Shown: positions 19,875 through 32,760 of the stretch, in pieces | Position numbering within the stretch: position 1 is the first letter of the stretch | How the letters are laid out: each line of letters opens with the position of its first letter | DNA from: Prostheceraeus crozeri | Taxonomy: Eukaryota; Platyhelminthes; Polycladida; Euryleptidae | Reading direction: 5' to 3' | Assembly (NCBI GenBank): GCA_907163375.1 | Contig: CAJQUW010006306.1 | Coordinates: 434,001-498,000, forward strand | Length of the DNA: 64,000 nucleotides | Notes under the pieces: generated by a model | What the model was told of the DNA's origin: nothing | What the model saw: the letters and a program-made list of their open reading frames with translations, nothing else | The model's database searches: none | Program-made: the position numbers and the translations under genes

Positions 19875-22800
19875 CTGTAAATCGCTGGATACGAAAATTA
19901 CATGCAAACAAATACCAAATTCACGTACAATTTGAAGCTAGCATCTGATACGAGATTCTCGTATGTTTACAGAGATCTGGTATGTTTTTCATACGACATC
20001 TCACTCACTTTCGTATGTGATTGGTATGTAGCGATACGAACCATTCTATCTGTGATTGGCTGCTTTACACTGAAATACGAGCTGTTAGTATGTTTTATAT
20101 ACGATGACCGATGCAAATTCATCCTCATTCGTATGCCTCTGGCATGAAGAGCTTTAAGTCACATAGCAAAAATATATATGATACATACTACTGTCAAATA
20201 ACTTTTTTCAGTTATGCTAGTCGTGAATATGTTTTAATTGATAGAATGATTGTGAATTTCTGCTCCACGATATTATCGTCGTTGCTGCTTATCTAGCAGC
20301 ATCAACAGGATGTTTATTTAGCTCTACATTATAAACCAAGTTGATAAACATCAATTCAATCAAGCGATGTCTATCGAAAAATCATGTTGACTTATGTATC
20401 TCAAACATAACTATTTTTGCGTTCATGAATTATAATGTGTTTTTATTTCGGATTGATACACTGGGTTACAAAAAAAACTTTTTGAAAATTGTCAGAAGTT
20501 TTTCAACTGATTTAGGACCATTTTCCTCCACTAACTCTGAATATGGCATCCATTTAACTCAATCAGGTCAAGTTTTCATGCTAATTATATTTTGAGAAAT
20601 TAGATTTTCTGTCTTAATATATCACATTTTGTGAAGTCATCTGTTATTTCTAAGAACCCTTCTTACCCCAAAATGGCTAAGCAGAAAAAAGATACATCAT
20701 AAAAGAATGTATTGAATTGGCATCGCAAAATCTAATTTCACTTATTTGTATAAAAGTTATTGACAAAGGATAAGATAAATACATGTAGGCCTACTTGCAC
20801 ATGCAATCTGGGTAGAAAGTCGCAATTGTAAAAAAGTCAGGGCATCAATTTCTGTGTTTTGCAGTTCCTTGAATGCCCAGGTGCAGGGATGTCTCTCTTT
20901 AGATTCCAGCAGCAATCAGCCATCAAAACTGCATCCCAGCGTCCCTGATACCTTGTCTCCATCACCTTTATGTCTTGATGGAATCTCTCCCCTTGTTCAT
21001 CGCTCACAGATCCCAAATTCTCAGGAAACCGATCCATGTGTGAGAAAATGTAATGCATTTTGATACTCATGTTGCATCCAAGGATTCTGAAAGCAGTCAA
21101 CATATTTGAGACTAGCTCTGCATAGTTTCTGGCCTTTTTATTGCCAAGAAAGTTCTTCACTTCCAGAACAAATGGTCTCCATGCCTGCAGCTCCACATCG
21201 TTCATTGAATTTTCAAATTCAGTATCTCTGATTAGCTGTCGGATTAGAGGACATCAAAAATGCCAGCTTTCAATTTCTCTATGGTCAATCCTGGAAAAGC
21301 ATGGCACAAGTATGTAAAGCAGGCACCATCCTTGTCCAGAGCTTTGGTGAATTGCTTCCTCAAGCCGAGTTTGATGTGCAGCGGAGAGAAGAGCATCCTG
21401 TCTCTGTTTACCAGGGGGTCGTTGATAACGTTCGTTGCTCTACATGGCACCAATTCTTCGCGGATTGGCCAGTTTTTTCTAGTGTAGTGATGAGCAGTGT
21501 CTCTGCTATCCCACATGCACAGGAAGCATGGATACTTGGTATAGCCTGACTGCTGTCCCAAAAAATTCACTATTTTCAAGTCAACACAAATTAGCCACTG
21601 ATGCTGATCATAACGTATTTTCTCCAGCACGCATTTCACTGCTTCATAGTTCTCATTCTATGTAGCCGAGTGAGCAAGAGGTACAGAGGCAAACTGATTG
21701 CCATTGTGAAGAAGAACACATTTCAGTGATCGCTTGCTGCTGTCTATGAAAAGTCTCCAATCTTTGGGTTCGTACCGTGGCATTCCAAGCTTGAACATTA
21801 GCTGAGCAATATCTGTGCAGTACACCAAGTCATTCTCTTTAAAGAAAAAATGAAGGAACTCTTCATGTCTATTGCGATAGAAAGTGACACGAGCACTGTT
21901 AGATATAAGATTCTTTTCCTTCAATCTGGATGCCAATAGCTCGGCAGAGGACTTTGATAAACTGAGATCGCGAACTAGATCATTTAGCTCATTTTGAGAA
22001 AAAGGATGTGGAGCAGCATCGTCAAAATCCATTTGTTGCTCTTCTACATGTTCAGCAGCACTGGAGGAATCGTCGTCACTGATGTCAGGAAGCTTTCCAA
22101 AAATAGGTTCCGGAATTTCATCACAATGAGCTACAGGACGACGTGCCGATTCAATATTATGTAGGATACTTCAGGCTGCTTCGGTTCTTTCTGTTGATCC
22201 CAGTCACATCAATAACACAGAAATAGTAGCCATTGACGTGGTTTCTCGGTTCCCTCGAAATCATAGGAATACCAAATTTCAAGCAACTCTTTCTGCCTTT
22301 AGTCCAAAGACGCAGATACTCGGTGCATGACTTGCATACCATGTGTAGAGCCCAAACTTTATCCTGGTCACCAAGTTTAATTCCAAAATATGATTGATAG
22401 GCACGTTTTATGAAGCTTGTTACTTGATTCCTGTTAGATAAAAGGGTATATTCACCACAAATATAGCAGAAAACGTCAGGCCTGTTTTTGCAAGATCTTC
22501 TGGTTGAAGTCATCCTTCAGCTACAAAATGCGAATGTGTTATTCAAAATTCACTGACAACATTCATCAAATATGATGACAAGGCTAAAAATAGCATATGA
22601 CTCTTCGATTGAAATAGAAATTGTTCTGAAAGCCTGCCTTCATTCGTTGAATTGATTGACAAAGTGCAGCAAAGAACTGGCACATAGACTGGTTGAAAAT
22701 CCTCTAACAGAGTGAATGAACAAACGTCCATCAGAGTGCAAAAATATCATAGAAATGTCATAAGCGATGAATTCAACAAGGTATTTGAGCAGTGGAAACA

Positions 22801-23493
22801 TTGATGGTGATTTGCATATTTTCAGATGGGCAGCATTTTAGATGATCAGATGTGACTCAAAGATCTTCAGAAATTACATTTTTAGTCTAGAAAATAAAAA
22901 ATAATGGCTACATGAACGTAAGAAAATACCGGTACATGAGAAGCTCTGGATCATCGTATAGGCCAAAACTTGAAGAACCCAAAATGTAGCTTAGTTTAAA
23001 AAGTTGACCTGATTGAGCAAATCTGAGGTGACTTTTGAAATCAACACACTTGATTTACCCGAAATCAGCTAAAACACTTAGACTATTTTTTCTTTGTTGA
23101 CCAGTGGATGCTTAATTTCAAAATTACATAGTGCAAAATTGTTGATGGTTAAATACTTATTGATTATTCATGAAATGCCTTATACTCACGTGTAAAAAAA
23201 ATTCAATTCAGTATTGAAAGTATGACTCTTGAATGTCCTTGTCTCACTACTTACAAAACAGTAGTAACATTAGTGTGATCTTTATTGACAAAAGGCCTTA
23301 AATCAACATACCTTGGACATGATTGATGCTTTCTTTTAACATTGTGCTGGTATGGCTTTAGTATTTGACGCATGCGACATTTGAAATAACACACGAAAAG
23401 CATACAAATATATACCAAGAGAATACGGAAATATACCAAAAAAATATTTTGGTATGCATCCTTCGTATGTGATTGGTATCGATCGATTTACAG
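19875..23493. mobile_element. unclassified terminal-inverted-repeat transposon, copy 2
   Basis: Exact counterpart of 8292-11911, with the same CTGTAAATCG ends and the same subterminal ATACGA and ATACCA clusters. It is not an independent insertion and so gives no extra evidence for the element boundaries. Confidence 0.6.
20837..22513 (-). pseudogene. uncharacterised invertebrate family protein, probable transposase, copy 2
   Basis: Counterpart of 9255-10931 with the same blocks and the same breaks. The only residue change seen is LFSPLHIKLG for LFPPLHIKLG in the middle block. The near absence of change reflects the recent duplication, not selection. Confidence 0.7.
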
Positions 23494-24986
23494 TGTGCAG
23501 TTCAAAATCGATTGGGTCAAAGGCAGAGCGAAGTATCTACGATATTTGTAGATGCTTCGCTTTGTCTTGGTCTTATCAACTATAGGCCGCAGTTATCTCT
23601 TTTTGGTAGGTACTTGGTTCATGAATGACAACAGACTTTCAATTTTTCCACTCTGCTTCGGTGATATGACTTATATCAGGTCACACGTACGTGAGTGCGG
23701 ACTCAGTCCATCGTTAAGTTGAACAGGAACTGAGAAAGACCACGGATGTCTACGATTGGAACGACTTTAAGCAAGTATTAGAACGATGCAGAGCCAATGT
23801 TATTGACTTAGAATTCCATCATTTCAAGGCCTGATTGGATGGTTAAAAAAGTTAGCTTGAAGAATCAGACTTTAAAGTTGTCGCACGTGATAGGAGTTCA
23901 ATCTAGAAGCGGAGAAAAACAATGATTCTACATGAGGTTTGGAGAGGAATCATTCTCAGCAGTGAGCTTCTTGAAGAAGAAATTCACGTGAAATCTCTGC
24001 TAATGAGAAACTCTCTGCTAAAAAATGATTTGAATAGACCTAAAGAAGCTTGCTGTGACTATGGCAATTTGTCAACAGAACTCAGATGACTAATGAATTT
24101 AGATATTTTATCATTCAACAAGTTTATGTTTTTAGGCCTACATCTGTGTTTTAAATTATATTCATTTAACTTGTCAATCATTGGAAATTTAGCAAGATAA
24201 CGCAAACTTACCATTCCAAGATAATTGGAAGTTTATGAAATACTTAGTCGTACATGTAGACATCTTTACTTTTCAATTATGCAAATGTATATTCTTTGTC
24301 TTAAACATTTCATAAAATTGTGAGGTTCAAAACTGCAGAACTACATTTTTATTTATAATCTAGGTATTAGGAACAAAATGTGCAATATAAATTGAGCTAG
24401 CAATATAGACCAGCTTCAGGTAGTCCTACATGAATACGAAGTTTACGTTGCGTTCATGCGGTCTACATAATGAGTAGATTTTTGAATTACATGTAGGCCG
24501 ACAACTATATGTTGAGTAGGGTTTGGATGCTGGCCTACATAATGAATAGACTTAAGTTATTTGTAGTTCTGTAGGCTGGCCTACATAATCAAATGTAGCT
24601 ATACTGATATGTGGGCTTATAAGGAATCCGGTACTTAACATAGCACGTACTGTAGAAGCTTGAATTAGACCCTATGTATCACATTTAGGCTACATGAGTG
24701 ATACGCCTATATGAGTTCGGAAACATTCATCTAAAGCTGCTGATGCAATGGAAGTTAGTTAATTTCGGCTATAAAATGGTGCACAGAAAACCGAAAACTC
24801 TTTTACTTCGGTTTACCTTAATACAAATCAATACGTAAGTAAAATTCTAGCCCATGGCAAAACGAAGTAGCTGCAATCTGCCTTGGTTCTGCTTCTTATA
24901 TAATTTTGCTCAATCCCAGGTATATCACATTAGAATTTAATGAACCATATATTTCACCATGAGAAGACTTATTTCCTAAAGATGAT
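23494..24986. other. no gene recognised (unit 2)
   Basis: Counterpart of 11912-13405. Confidence 0.45.
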
Positions 24987-26015
24987 TTGCTAGCTGAGGA
25001 TGTACATGTTCATATTTCTTCAAGTCACTACGATCCGGGATCCGTCCTATGTATTGATGAACAGTTTCTGGAGTTCCATGGTCGGGTACGCTTTCAACAG
25101 TACTCGCGAAGTAAGCCTGGTAAGTTAAGAATAAAAATATTTTGGCTCACTGACACTGAAAACATCTTTCCCTTGTGTTGTCTTGTATATGTAGGAAAAT
25201 AAACTTTACCGAAAGCAGAGCGGATTGGTCCGGTCTGTGAAGCGGTTGTGATGCACTTATCGAAGTCACACTTGGGCTGTGGACGAAATATAACCGTGGA
25301 TAAATGGCTCACATCAGTGAATCTTTGTGATCGACTGGCAGATGCTCAAGATAGTATTGTGGGAACCATCCGCAGCAGGAGGAGTGGTGTCCCTCCTGCT
25401 GCTAAGTCTACACAAGACATAATGAAAGGAGACTTTCAGCATTTTTGTGACTGTTCAAAAAGTATAGTGCTCATGTTTTGATAAAGATAATGCGCCTGTT
25501 CTCCTTTTATCAACAAAACACACCTATGGCCGACATAACGAAGGAGAGAGACCAGAGATCGTGGCTTGTTATAATGCAACAAAATGAGGAGTGGATAATT
25601 TAGATAAATTGATCCGTGTCTCCCGAAACCGACGCAAGTGCCGGAGGTAACCCTACAGTGTGTTCATGGCACTTATGGATGTTGCTGTTGTTGCAGCCAT
25701 GAAAACCATGCACCCGCTGAGTCAATATTCCTTCAAAATGAATCTTGGGTATGAGATGACAGTCCCTCTTGTCCGACAACGCTGCCTGAACAACACCGCC
25801 AAGCCTGAATAGCTGTATAAAATTGGCCATGGAGCTAGTCGGTGTTATGACCAATAATTCTAAACCCGCTGAAGATAACCAGCAGCAACGTCTACGCTGT
25901 CGGATTTGCTTGGATGCTGGTGTAAAAGAAAGGAAGACACGCTTCAAATGGAATGAGTGTAGGAAGGCCATCTGTCTGCAGCATGCGAAAACTGCTTATT
26001 ACTGTCCTGCTGATA
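24987..26015 (+). pseudogene. piggyBac transposase, broken, copy 2
   Basis: Counterpart of 13406-14434. It carries one extra lesion: a C-to-T change turns the codon after CLVYVGK into TAA (about 25200), so the first open frame is only 71 codons. The first (CIDEQF) and second (NITVDKW) Asp motifs are still readable on either side of this stop. Confidence 0.8.
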
Positions 26016-27474
26016 CGAGCAATTGAAATTGTTTACCCATATTAAAACTTTTTAAATCAATATCTATGACAGGAACATCGCAACAATCAATATCATCAGC
26101 CGCATTCAGCATAGATATCTAATAATTGCTTACTTTGAGCGACACCATGCAAAGTTAATTGAGATTGACTTTTCATTGTAGACGGTATTAAACTGGTTGA
26201 AATTTATTTACTATCAACACTTGACAGCAATGAACTATCCTGGCTTCACGAATGAAGATATTGCGACGGCCGTGGCCTATACCATCTCTTCATATCCTGA
26301 AGATGCAAGGCGACGATTTCGTGTAGATTTTAAGAAAGAAGCTCCACCACGCACAACCTTAATTGGGTGGGCAAAGCGTTTTAAAACCTCGCTATCTCTC
26401 ACCGAAAATGCAAGAGTCGGTGACCATTCAGATCGACAAACGAGACGAAATAGTCGAGGCCTATGTTGATGATCCAACACTTTCGCAACGAAAGGCAGCT
26501 CAGTTCTGCAGCGTTTCACAATAGTCGGTGAACAGAGTGTTGAAAGATGAAGGTTTGAGAGCTTGGAAGTTTACCCGCGTGTATGAGAGATCTCGGACGA
26601 CGATAAAGTTCAAAGACTCCAGTTTTCTAACCTTATCCTTCAACATCAACAGCGCGACAGTAATTTCGTTGGAAATATCGTTTTCTCCGATGAAGCAACG
26701 TTTCACTTGAATGGATCTGTGAACCTTCACAACGCCTTTATCTACGCGGAAGAAAATCTTCACGCTGTTATCGTGAAACCATTAAAGTCTGCTTCCATCA
26801 CTTGCTGGGCAATGATATCACCACACCACGGCTTCACTTAGCATGTGCAAAAAGAAACAATGTATGGACAGCGCTACCAGTCTATCCTTGAAGACGAAGT
26901 TGCGCCGCTACTAAGTGATAGACGAAATCGACGTCAATTTTATCAGCAGGATGGTGCACCTGCACATTATGCCAATTCTGTTCGTTGTCTGCTGAACGTC
27001 AAGCTGAAGAACCGATGGATTGGTCGTGGTGGACCGATACACTGGCCACCAAGAAGCCCTGATTTAGCAGTAAACGATTTCTGGCTTTGGGGCTATATTC
27101 GTGACACACTATACAGAGATCCACGTCCTCGTACTCTTGAAGCTTTACAAGAAAGACTTACGAGCTTACTCGATAGCGTGGAGGTCGAGATGATGCGATC
27201 TTCGTACAGGTCATTCTTGCGCCGATGCGAGTTGTGCTCTGAGAATGGTGGTGGTCACTTTGAAGAGTTCTTGTGAGTTAATTTTGCGTTACTGCATACC
27301 TGTCACTCATAATAAAGTTTTTTTGGATATGAAATGTTTTTCGAAATCAAATGAAAAAATAACTTAAATAGCAAAATAAGATAAATAAATAGTAGACTAG
27401 GAATAAAAAAATTAAAAAAGTACTTAAAATTGATTTAAAAAGTTGTAATATGGGTAAACATTTTCAATTGCTCG
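26016..27474 (+). mobile_element. DD41D mariner-like element, copy 2
   Basis: Counterpart of 14435-15894, one base shorter. TIRs and flanking TA are preserved; the right TIR has one further substitution (TTGTAATATGGG for TTGCAATATGGG). Confidence 0.92.
26233..27276 (+). pseudogene. mariner-type transposase (DD41D), copy 2
   Basis: Counterpart of 14652-15695. The block with QQDGAPAHYA and SPDLAVNDFW (26845-27276) appears unchanged. The lesions are those of copy 1. Confidence 0.85.
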
Positions 27475-27866
27475 TAGCAGCAGAAATGCAGATCACAAGA
27501 AAATAAATAATATACGATTTGAAAGGCCATGAAACGTAGTATATAAATCATGAACCATCACTACAACCAGAAATGTGATACAGCTGTAGTCCTTACTTGA
27601 AAAGTGACGGGAAGATCGGAATCACCCTGTATATATATTGTAATGTTTTACTTCAGTAACGTAACATAGGATGTTATGTAAGCCATACATATCGTATTAC
27701 ATTCAAACATATGTGTATACACAAAATGAATCTGCCAGATTCTACTGAATGACTGAAATGATCATATTCACCTATTAAATGGCGGTTAAATCCATTTTGG
27801 TTGCACTTTGTAATACGGGTCTAGCCAGAGCAGGATTCATCATTTCCCTAGTCTTAAATAGGGATA
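27475..27866. other. piggyBac remainder and orphan mariner-like tip (unit 2)
   Basis: Counterpart of 15897-16286. Confidence 0.35.
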
Positions 27867-28166
27867 TCATTTTACCGCTAAAATCTGTAGCGCTGTTTGC
27901 TGACAGCCATACTTAGAAACCAATGAAGGATAAAAATCAGTAACCCAGTTGAAAATGTCATCCGGCAAGTTCAATTCGTTTAGATTGTGGAAGAGACCTG
28001 TACATCTTGCTGCATCCAAGGCCTTAGAGAAATCTAAAGCGATAACTTGTGCTGTGCCAGATTCGCATGTTGACATTTCAGTGTAGTGATCGTTCATCAT
28101 TTGTGTACATGGTAAAATTTCCAACATTTGTTTTCTTTCTTTGAGATATTCCGAATTGTGGTCCAT
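27867..28166 (-). pseudogene. non-LTR retrotransposon RT fragment, copy 2
   Basis: Counterpart of 16287-16586, with one substitution (KYGCQQ for KYGRQQ). Motif A (LDFSKALD) is unchanged. Confidence 0.72.
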
Positions 28167-29619
28167 GTGTCTTTTAGTTTGGTTGATTTTGATTAAGTGA
28201 CATTATTTTGTAAAATGAGTCCATTGACTTTATTGCTGATAGTGTTCGCTTTGCTTAAATTCCCTTTTCTCATATTTTGTTCTTCTTTCTCAGAAAGATT
28301 TTGATATACGGTGCAACATACGAAGGATCTCTCGATGAGGCCTGCTATCTTACTGGGCCAAAATATAAATTGTGACATAGGAAACAAATTCTGCTAATTA
28401 TAGCCACCAAAATTATAATTTTCTCCACAATATTGTTCTCTTGACTCACTTCTAATTTTCATGACTTTGTGATCTTTTGTAAAAAGTTTCGAACGAAGGC
28501 TCATATATCTTGCTTATGAAAGTAGATTATCTGTACAGTGTAACCTCGGTATCTCGTGTCGATGATGTGTAGATCTCTATATCTTTGTAGACTCTATATC
28601 CTTTCATTGCTTTCTCTTTCTTTGGTGCTGTTATCTGTAATTACTCAATTCGGACAAAAAAGTTGTGTACCTATTTGATCTTAAATGATGCACTTATTTT
28701 AAAAATGAAGATTGTAAACATCGTTTTCTTTGTTTTTTTAGACACATAAGTATGACAGTTTGAACATACATAAGTGGTGACGGTTTTGCAGACATGATGC
28801 AGCATTTAGCAGCTCATTCTTTTGAAATATATTATTGTGATGTTTATTAATATCACATTTATAGTCAACAACGAACTAATAAGGAAATTAAGTTGAGAGT
28901 CTGCATGCATGCTTAAGAACGTTTTCAACTTACAATTTGTAGCTCACATATTTCTAACACTAATAAGAAACTCATCAAATGATAATCAACATAGATTGGG
29001 GCGCAAGCATGAATTTGCGGGTGGGCGCCAATGCCTCTTAATTAATGCGGCACTGGTTAGAATAGACCAAGGACCCAATGCATCAATAACATTACGAAGT
29101 AGTCAGGACTAAGCGTTCAACAGCTGAATAGGACTACGTGTGATTGCAAGTTGTGGCATGACATCTCCAACGGGTCGGTTGAAATACAGCAATGAATATG
29201 CCGCGTAATGTAATTAAGTAAAGTTAGAATAGACCTGAATAAACAAGCGCTTCTCATATTAAAACACATTAAACGCGGTGGCATACATAAAATATGTATA
29301 ATAGGTATAATATATAATAGGTAAATAGGCCAGGTAATTTGCCTCCATTTATGCTTTATTTTAGCTGTGAAAACTCGTTTTTCGGATCACTTCTTTTTGA
29401 CAAAGCATAACTTAGAACGATGTTCAAGATATGTGAAGTGACTTTTTCAGTTTCGTCCATTTGGCGGGAAATTCAAATTGATTTTCAAAATGGCACGAAG
29501 AAATTCTTCGTTTTGGTAAGTATATATATATAAATAATAGAAAATTGAAAATGGAAATAAATACCAGTATGTAATCACACCCAGATGTTATAAAGAAAAA
29601 CTAAGTAAATAAATAAGAC
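28167..29619. other. no gene recognised (unit 2)
   Basis: Counterpart of 16587-18041. Confidence 0.45.
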
Positions 29620-30417
29620 AGCCCGACAGGTTTCTGCCTGTTGCAGGCTTCTCAAGGGCATAGAATGATTTATTATACAATTCGTATATCATCAAACTGA
29701 ATTAAAATCATAGCATTCAAAATCCATGTAAGTATGATATCGAAATACCAAAGGAAGATATTGATATCTCTATCACCTCTAAGCTGAAAAAGGAAAAATT
29801 ATAACTAACTAAGTATCCCTATTTAAGGAGGCATCAATCCTTCTGATAAAAAACTTTTCTTTCTCTTCCCTATACAATTTTGTGCAGGTAGGTGGTAATT
29901 TTAGAATCGGCATGACATAGAACAATGGGTTGGAGTTGTGTGCACAGTTGAATATATGATTACTAGCATAGAGGGAGCGATAGTTCTCATCCCTTATTTG
30001 TTGACGGTGCACTCGAACTCTTGCGCGCAAAGAATCTCCTGTTTGGCCGATGTAAGTGGCTCTACATCCTGCACATTGCAGGGCATAAATTATGTTTCTG
30101 GAATTACAGTTCATATTGGATTTGATTTGAAATTGTTTTTGTTCTCCATTTTTCTCATAATTGAATATTTTTCCGAATTTAAGAATTAAGTGTATTAATT
30201 TTTGAATCTTAAGTGTTCAGGAAAGAAAGAAACTCATTGACATCACCAAACGATTCATACAAAATGATAAAGCAATCGTCTAAGTACAGCAGCCAAGAAG
30301 AAAGAAACAGTTCATAACATTGAGCAGGCAAAAGTTCTTGAATGAAAGTATACATTTTCTCTTTAATATATCCTAAGGCTAGCGAAGCATAGGTTAGGGC
30401 TATTTTAGTGCCCATGT
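29620..30417 (-). pseudogene. Penelope-like element remnant, RT piece plus GIY-YIG, copy 2
   Basis: Counterpart of 18042-18838. Here the GIY-YIG frame (30114-29809) is open to a natural-looking end, FFIRRIDASLNRDT, and stop. The RT piece reads YLDDCFIILYE in place of YLDDCFIIWYE. Substitutions between the two copies are several times denser here than in the rest of the block. Confidence 0.8.
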
Positions 30418-30577
30418 AGCCGTACCTGAAAAATCAAATATCAAACGGAAATATCAAAGTGCATCCACAAAATGCAGTTACGGATCTGCAATGGTGACGA
30501 TGTGGAAAAATTTAAAGAGCAAAAGTTGCAAATAAGGAAGTTTGCGTATTATCAGATTTATAGAAATAACAACATTG

Positions 30578-31228
30578 CTAGCATATGATGAGGCTGCTCT
30601 TGACGGGGAGGATCCTAAAATTCCTAGAAAATATTGGAGGAAACCAATAGCTTATCTTCCTGAAGAGGAACAAATGTTAAGAAAATCATCATCAGTGTCT
30701 GAATGCAAAAATGAAATTCAAAGATTGCGAGCAATTGCAGAAATTAAAGCTGAGTATGTTGCTAAACTAGATAAAGATGTAGAAAATTATTTCAGAACTA
30801 TGTTTAGTAATGAAGTAGCAGCAGAGAAGCTACGAACATGGAAAACTGAAACGGTGAGAGAAGAACTTTTGAGTCACTCGGTATGGGAAGAAAAGAGCAA
30901 ATTCTTTTCTTCTGATAAACATATGATTTCTTTAAATTCAGGATTATTTAAAATTCCTCAATCTCGAAATAATGAACCAATGAATTCAAGTTACAGGCCT
31001 AGATCAAACACTAATCAATTTCAAAGAAACAACTTTCAAAATTTTGATCGTAGCCGATATTATAATAGACCATTTTACAATCGCTTCAATAATAGTCGTG
31101 GTCCCCGTAATTTCGCCAACAAACGCTTTAATAACAGGAATGTGGGATTTAGTAATCGTCCTTATTATAATCAATTCAATAACGTTGATTCATTTAGGTT
31201 GAGTAATCCAAGCAATCCTAATTATTGC

Positions 31229-31270
<42 letters not shown>

Positions 31271-31282
31271 GGTAAAAAGTAA
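30578..31282 (+). CDS. Arg/Asn/Tyr-rich ORF of unknown function, 5' end lost
   Basis: An open frame of about 235 codons starts at the breakpoint of the tandem block, so its true start is missing. It reads a charged alpha-helical part (KAEYVAKLDKDVENYFRTMF, then EELLSHSVWEEKSKFFSSD) followed by a low-complexity tail of Asn, Arg, Phe and Tyr (RPFYNRFNNSRGPRNF and similar). It ends by running into a (TA)n tract. The composition recalls the Asn/Gln/Arg-rich leader ahead of the RT in the PLE at 36345-39133, which also abuts (TA)n. It may be a nucleic-acid-binding leader of a PLE; that is a guess from neighbours and composition. No catalytic motif is present. Confidence 0.4.
31230..31267. repeat. 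(TA)n microsatellite
   Basis: Uninterrupted TA dinucleotides, about 19 repeats. Confidence 0.97.
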
Positions 31283-31571
31283 AATACAAATGCTATAAAA
31301 TATGTAAATAATACTACAAAAGAAAAAAAACAACTTTTTTCAGCTTCCGATCGATTTCAGCCGTTTCTGGCTTGTCAAGGCAATCAACTGATTTCTATTA
31401 CTCTGCTCAGTCGGTAAATGCTATTTCATGAATAGATTCTTACTGTTTACTTTAAAAACTACCATAGTGTTTCAACAAACATTTTATATCATGGAACCAC
31501 TGAAACATGGAATAAGGAGGTAAATCGAATAGGTAAATGAAGTAGGTAAGTAAAAGAGAAAACAGATACTG
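31268..31571. other. probable PLE end with decayed hammerhead-like stem
   Basis: At 31340-31385 the minus strand reads CTTGACAAGCCAGAAACGGC then TGAAA, close to the CTTGAGAAGCC/AGAAAC end of the PLE in the duplicated block. No coding frame is seen. Confidence 0.4.
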
Positions 31572-32760
31572 TCAAACTCTGATTGTAACAGTCTTATCAC
31601 CTGTCGTTACTTGTATTACGACCTTCTTGTCAGTATCTTTTTTCACGGTTTCCTCTCGCGCCGGCTCCTTCACGCATCCATATAGTAAATCTTGAATTCT
31701 TTCACGAAAGAGTCCCTCTTTGATATATGTTTCGTCTGCGTCTGACAAATGTCCAATCCATTTTTTGGAAAGCTCCCTAGGAATATTAGCCTCCACCATC
31801 CGTGTTTTGGCTGTCCTTCTCAGGCTGGTATTGGAATAGAAGCGCTCTTTCCTCAATCCACCACACATCACTCTTTTAACAATTTGCTCGATGGAGTGAA
31901 TTCCCAGCCTTTGCTGCTTATACCATACGTTACTCTTCGGATGCAGAATGCAAGCCAGATGAAGTGGGTCTCCAACTTTGCGCGTCGGTCTATGTTCAAT
32001 ATACTTTCGGTATAACCTTACCAAGCATCTTTCTGGTTGGGATTCATTTGGCGTAATCGTCAATAGCTTAGGCTCAACACGCGTTTGTTTCAGCCCGAAG
32101 TTCTTACTTTTGAAAACAGTTTCTTTGTAAATAAGATTTTCTCCTTTTATGTAAAAGTTGACACCGTACTTCATCTCGTAATGTTCGGTCGATGCTCTCA
32201 GTCCACAGATTAATCCAGACATGAATAAAAGTGTTTTGCAATTTTCATGCATTGTCTTCTCCTAAATAGCCATTTTTCCACAAATCTTTCTCGTCGTCTT
32301 TAGTAATCGCTTCTGCTCGCTTCGTTCTTGTGACGTTTCCTTCGATGGCGCTCATTTTCATTTCGGCATCAAGTACCTGCCTGGCCTCTAAAAACTCGCT
32401 GTCTAGAAACAATGACCACGCCTTTTTTAGTTTGTAATTTAGATAGTGTTGAATCATCGCAAATAGAATCTTCAGGGACTTTGGTGGATATTTCCCTCCT
32501 TTGACTTTTCTTACATCCGCCACAAAAAACTTGAGACAGTGGTTCAAATCTGATTTGTTCATATCATCTAAATCATTGAATACTTTCAAAGTTCCGTCGT
32601 TTAACTTAACTTTCCACCCTGAATGCCATGATCGGAAGAGTTTGATAGCCCACTTCTCCTTTGCTTCTGTATTTGATGGTATTACGTCTTTCATATGATC
32701 TTCGATTTCTTTTGCAGATGTACTTGCGAATCGAGAGGAGCTGCTACTGCTTTCACCCAT
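31572..32760 (-). pseudogene. Crypton-type tyrosine recombinase
   Basis: Two abutting frames, 32760-32245 and 32252-31572, read as one recombinase of about 400 residues. The N-terminal half starts with a Ser-rich leader and holds the DNA-binding core (KWAIKLFRSWHSGWKVKLND, LNHCLKFFVADVRK), ending DLWKNGYLGEDN. The second half has GLICGLRAS with the first catalytic Arg, KNFGLKQTRVEP, NTSLRRTAKTRM with the second Arg, WIGHLSDADETYIKEG with the His and the probable Tyr nucleophile. This is the DUF3504-like fold of animal Cryptons, DNA transposons that move by tyrosine recombination and lack inverted repeats. At the join a TGA and a change of frame fall together near 32235-32255, so it is broken unless it uses recoding. 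Element ends were not found. Confidence 0.8.

Larger units (their letters stand above)
19000..30578 (+). repeat. tandem segmental duplication, unit 2
   Basis: Second copy of the 11.58-kb block, ending at AACAACATTGC where unique sequence (TAGCATATGATGAGG) takes over. Length differs from unit 1 by about 3 bp, all from short indels. Differences are sparse over the first 10.6 kb (about 0.2 percent) but clearly denser over the last kilobase, where the PLE remnant lies (about 1.3 percent). Confidence 0.95.

Noticed and set aside
7418-30578. Reading the 11.58-kb direct repeats as terminal repeats of one giant element
   Set aside because: The units abut each other with no interior between them, have no recognisable terminal signals, and contain unrelated transposons in the same order. 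This is a tandem duplication.
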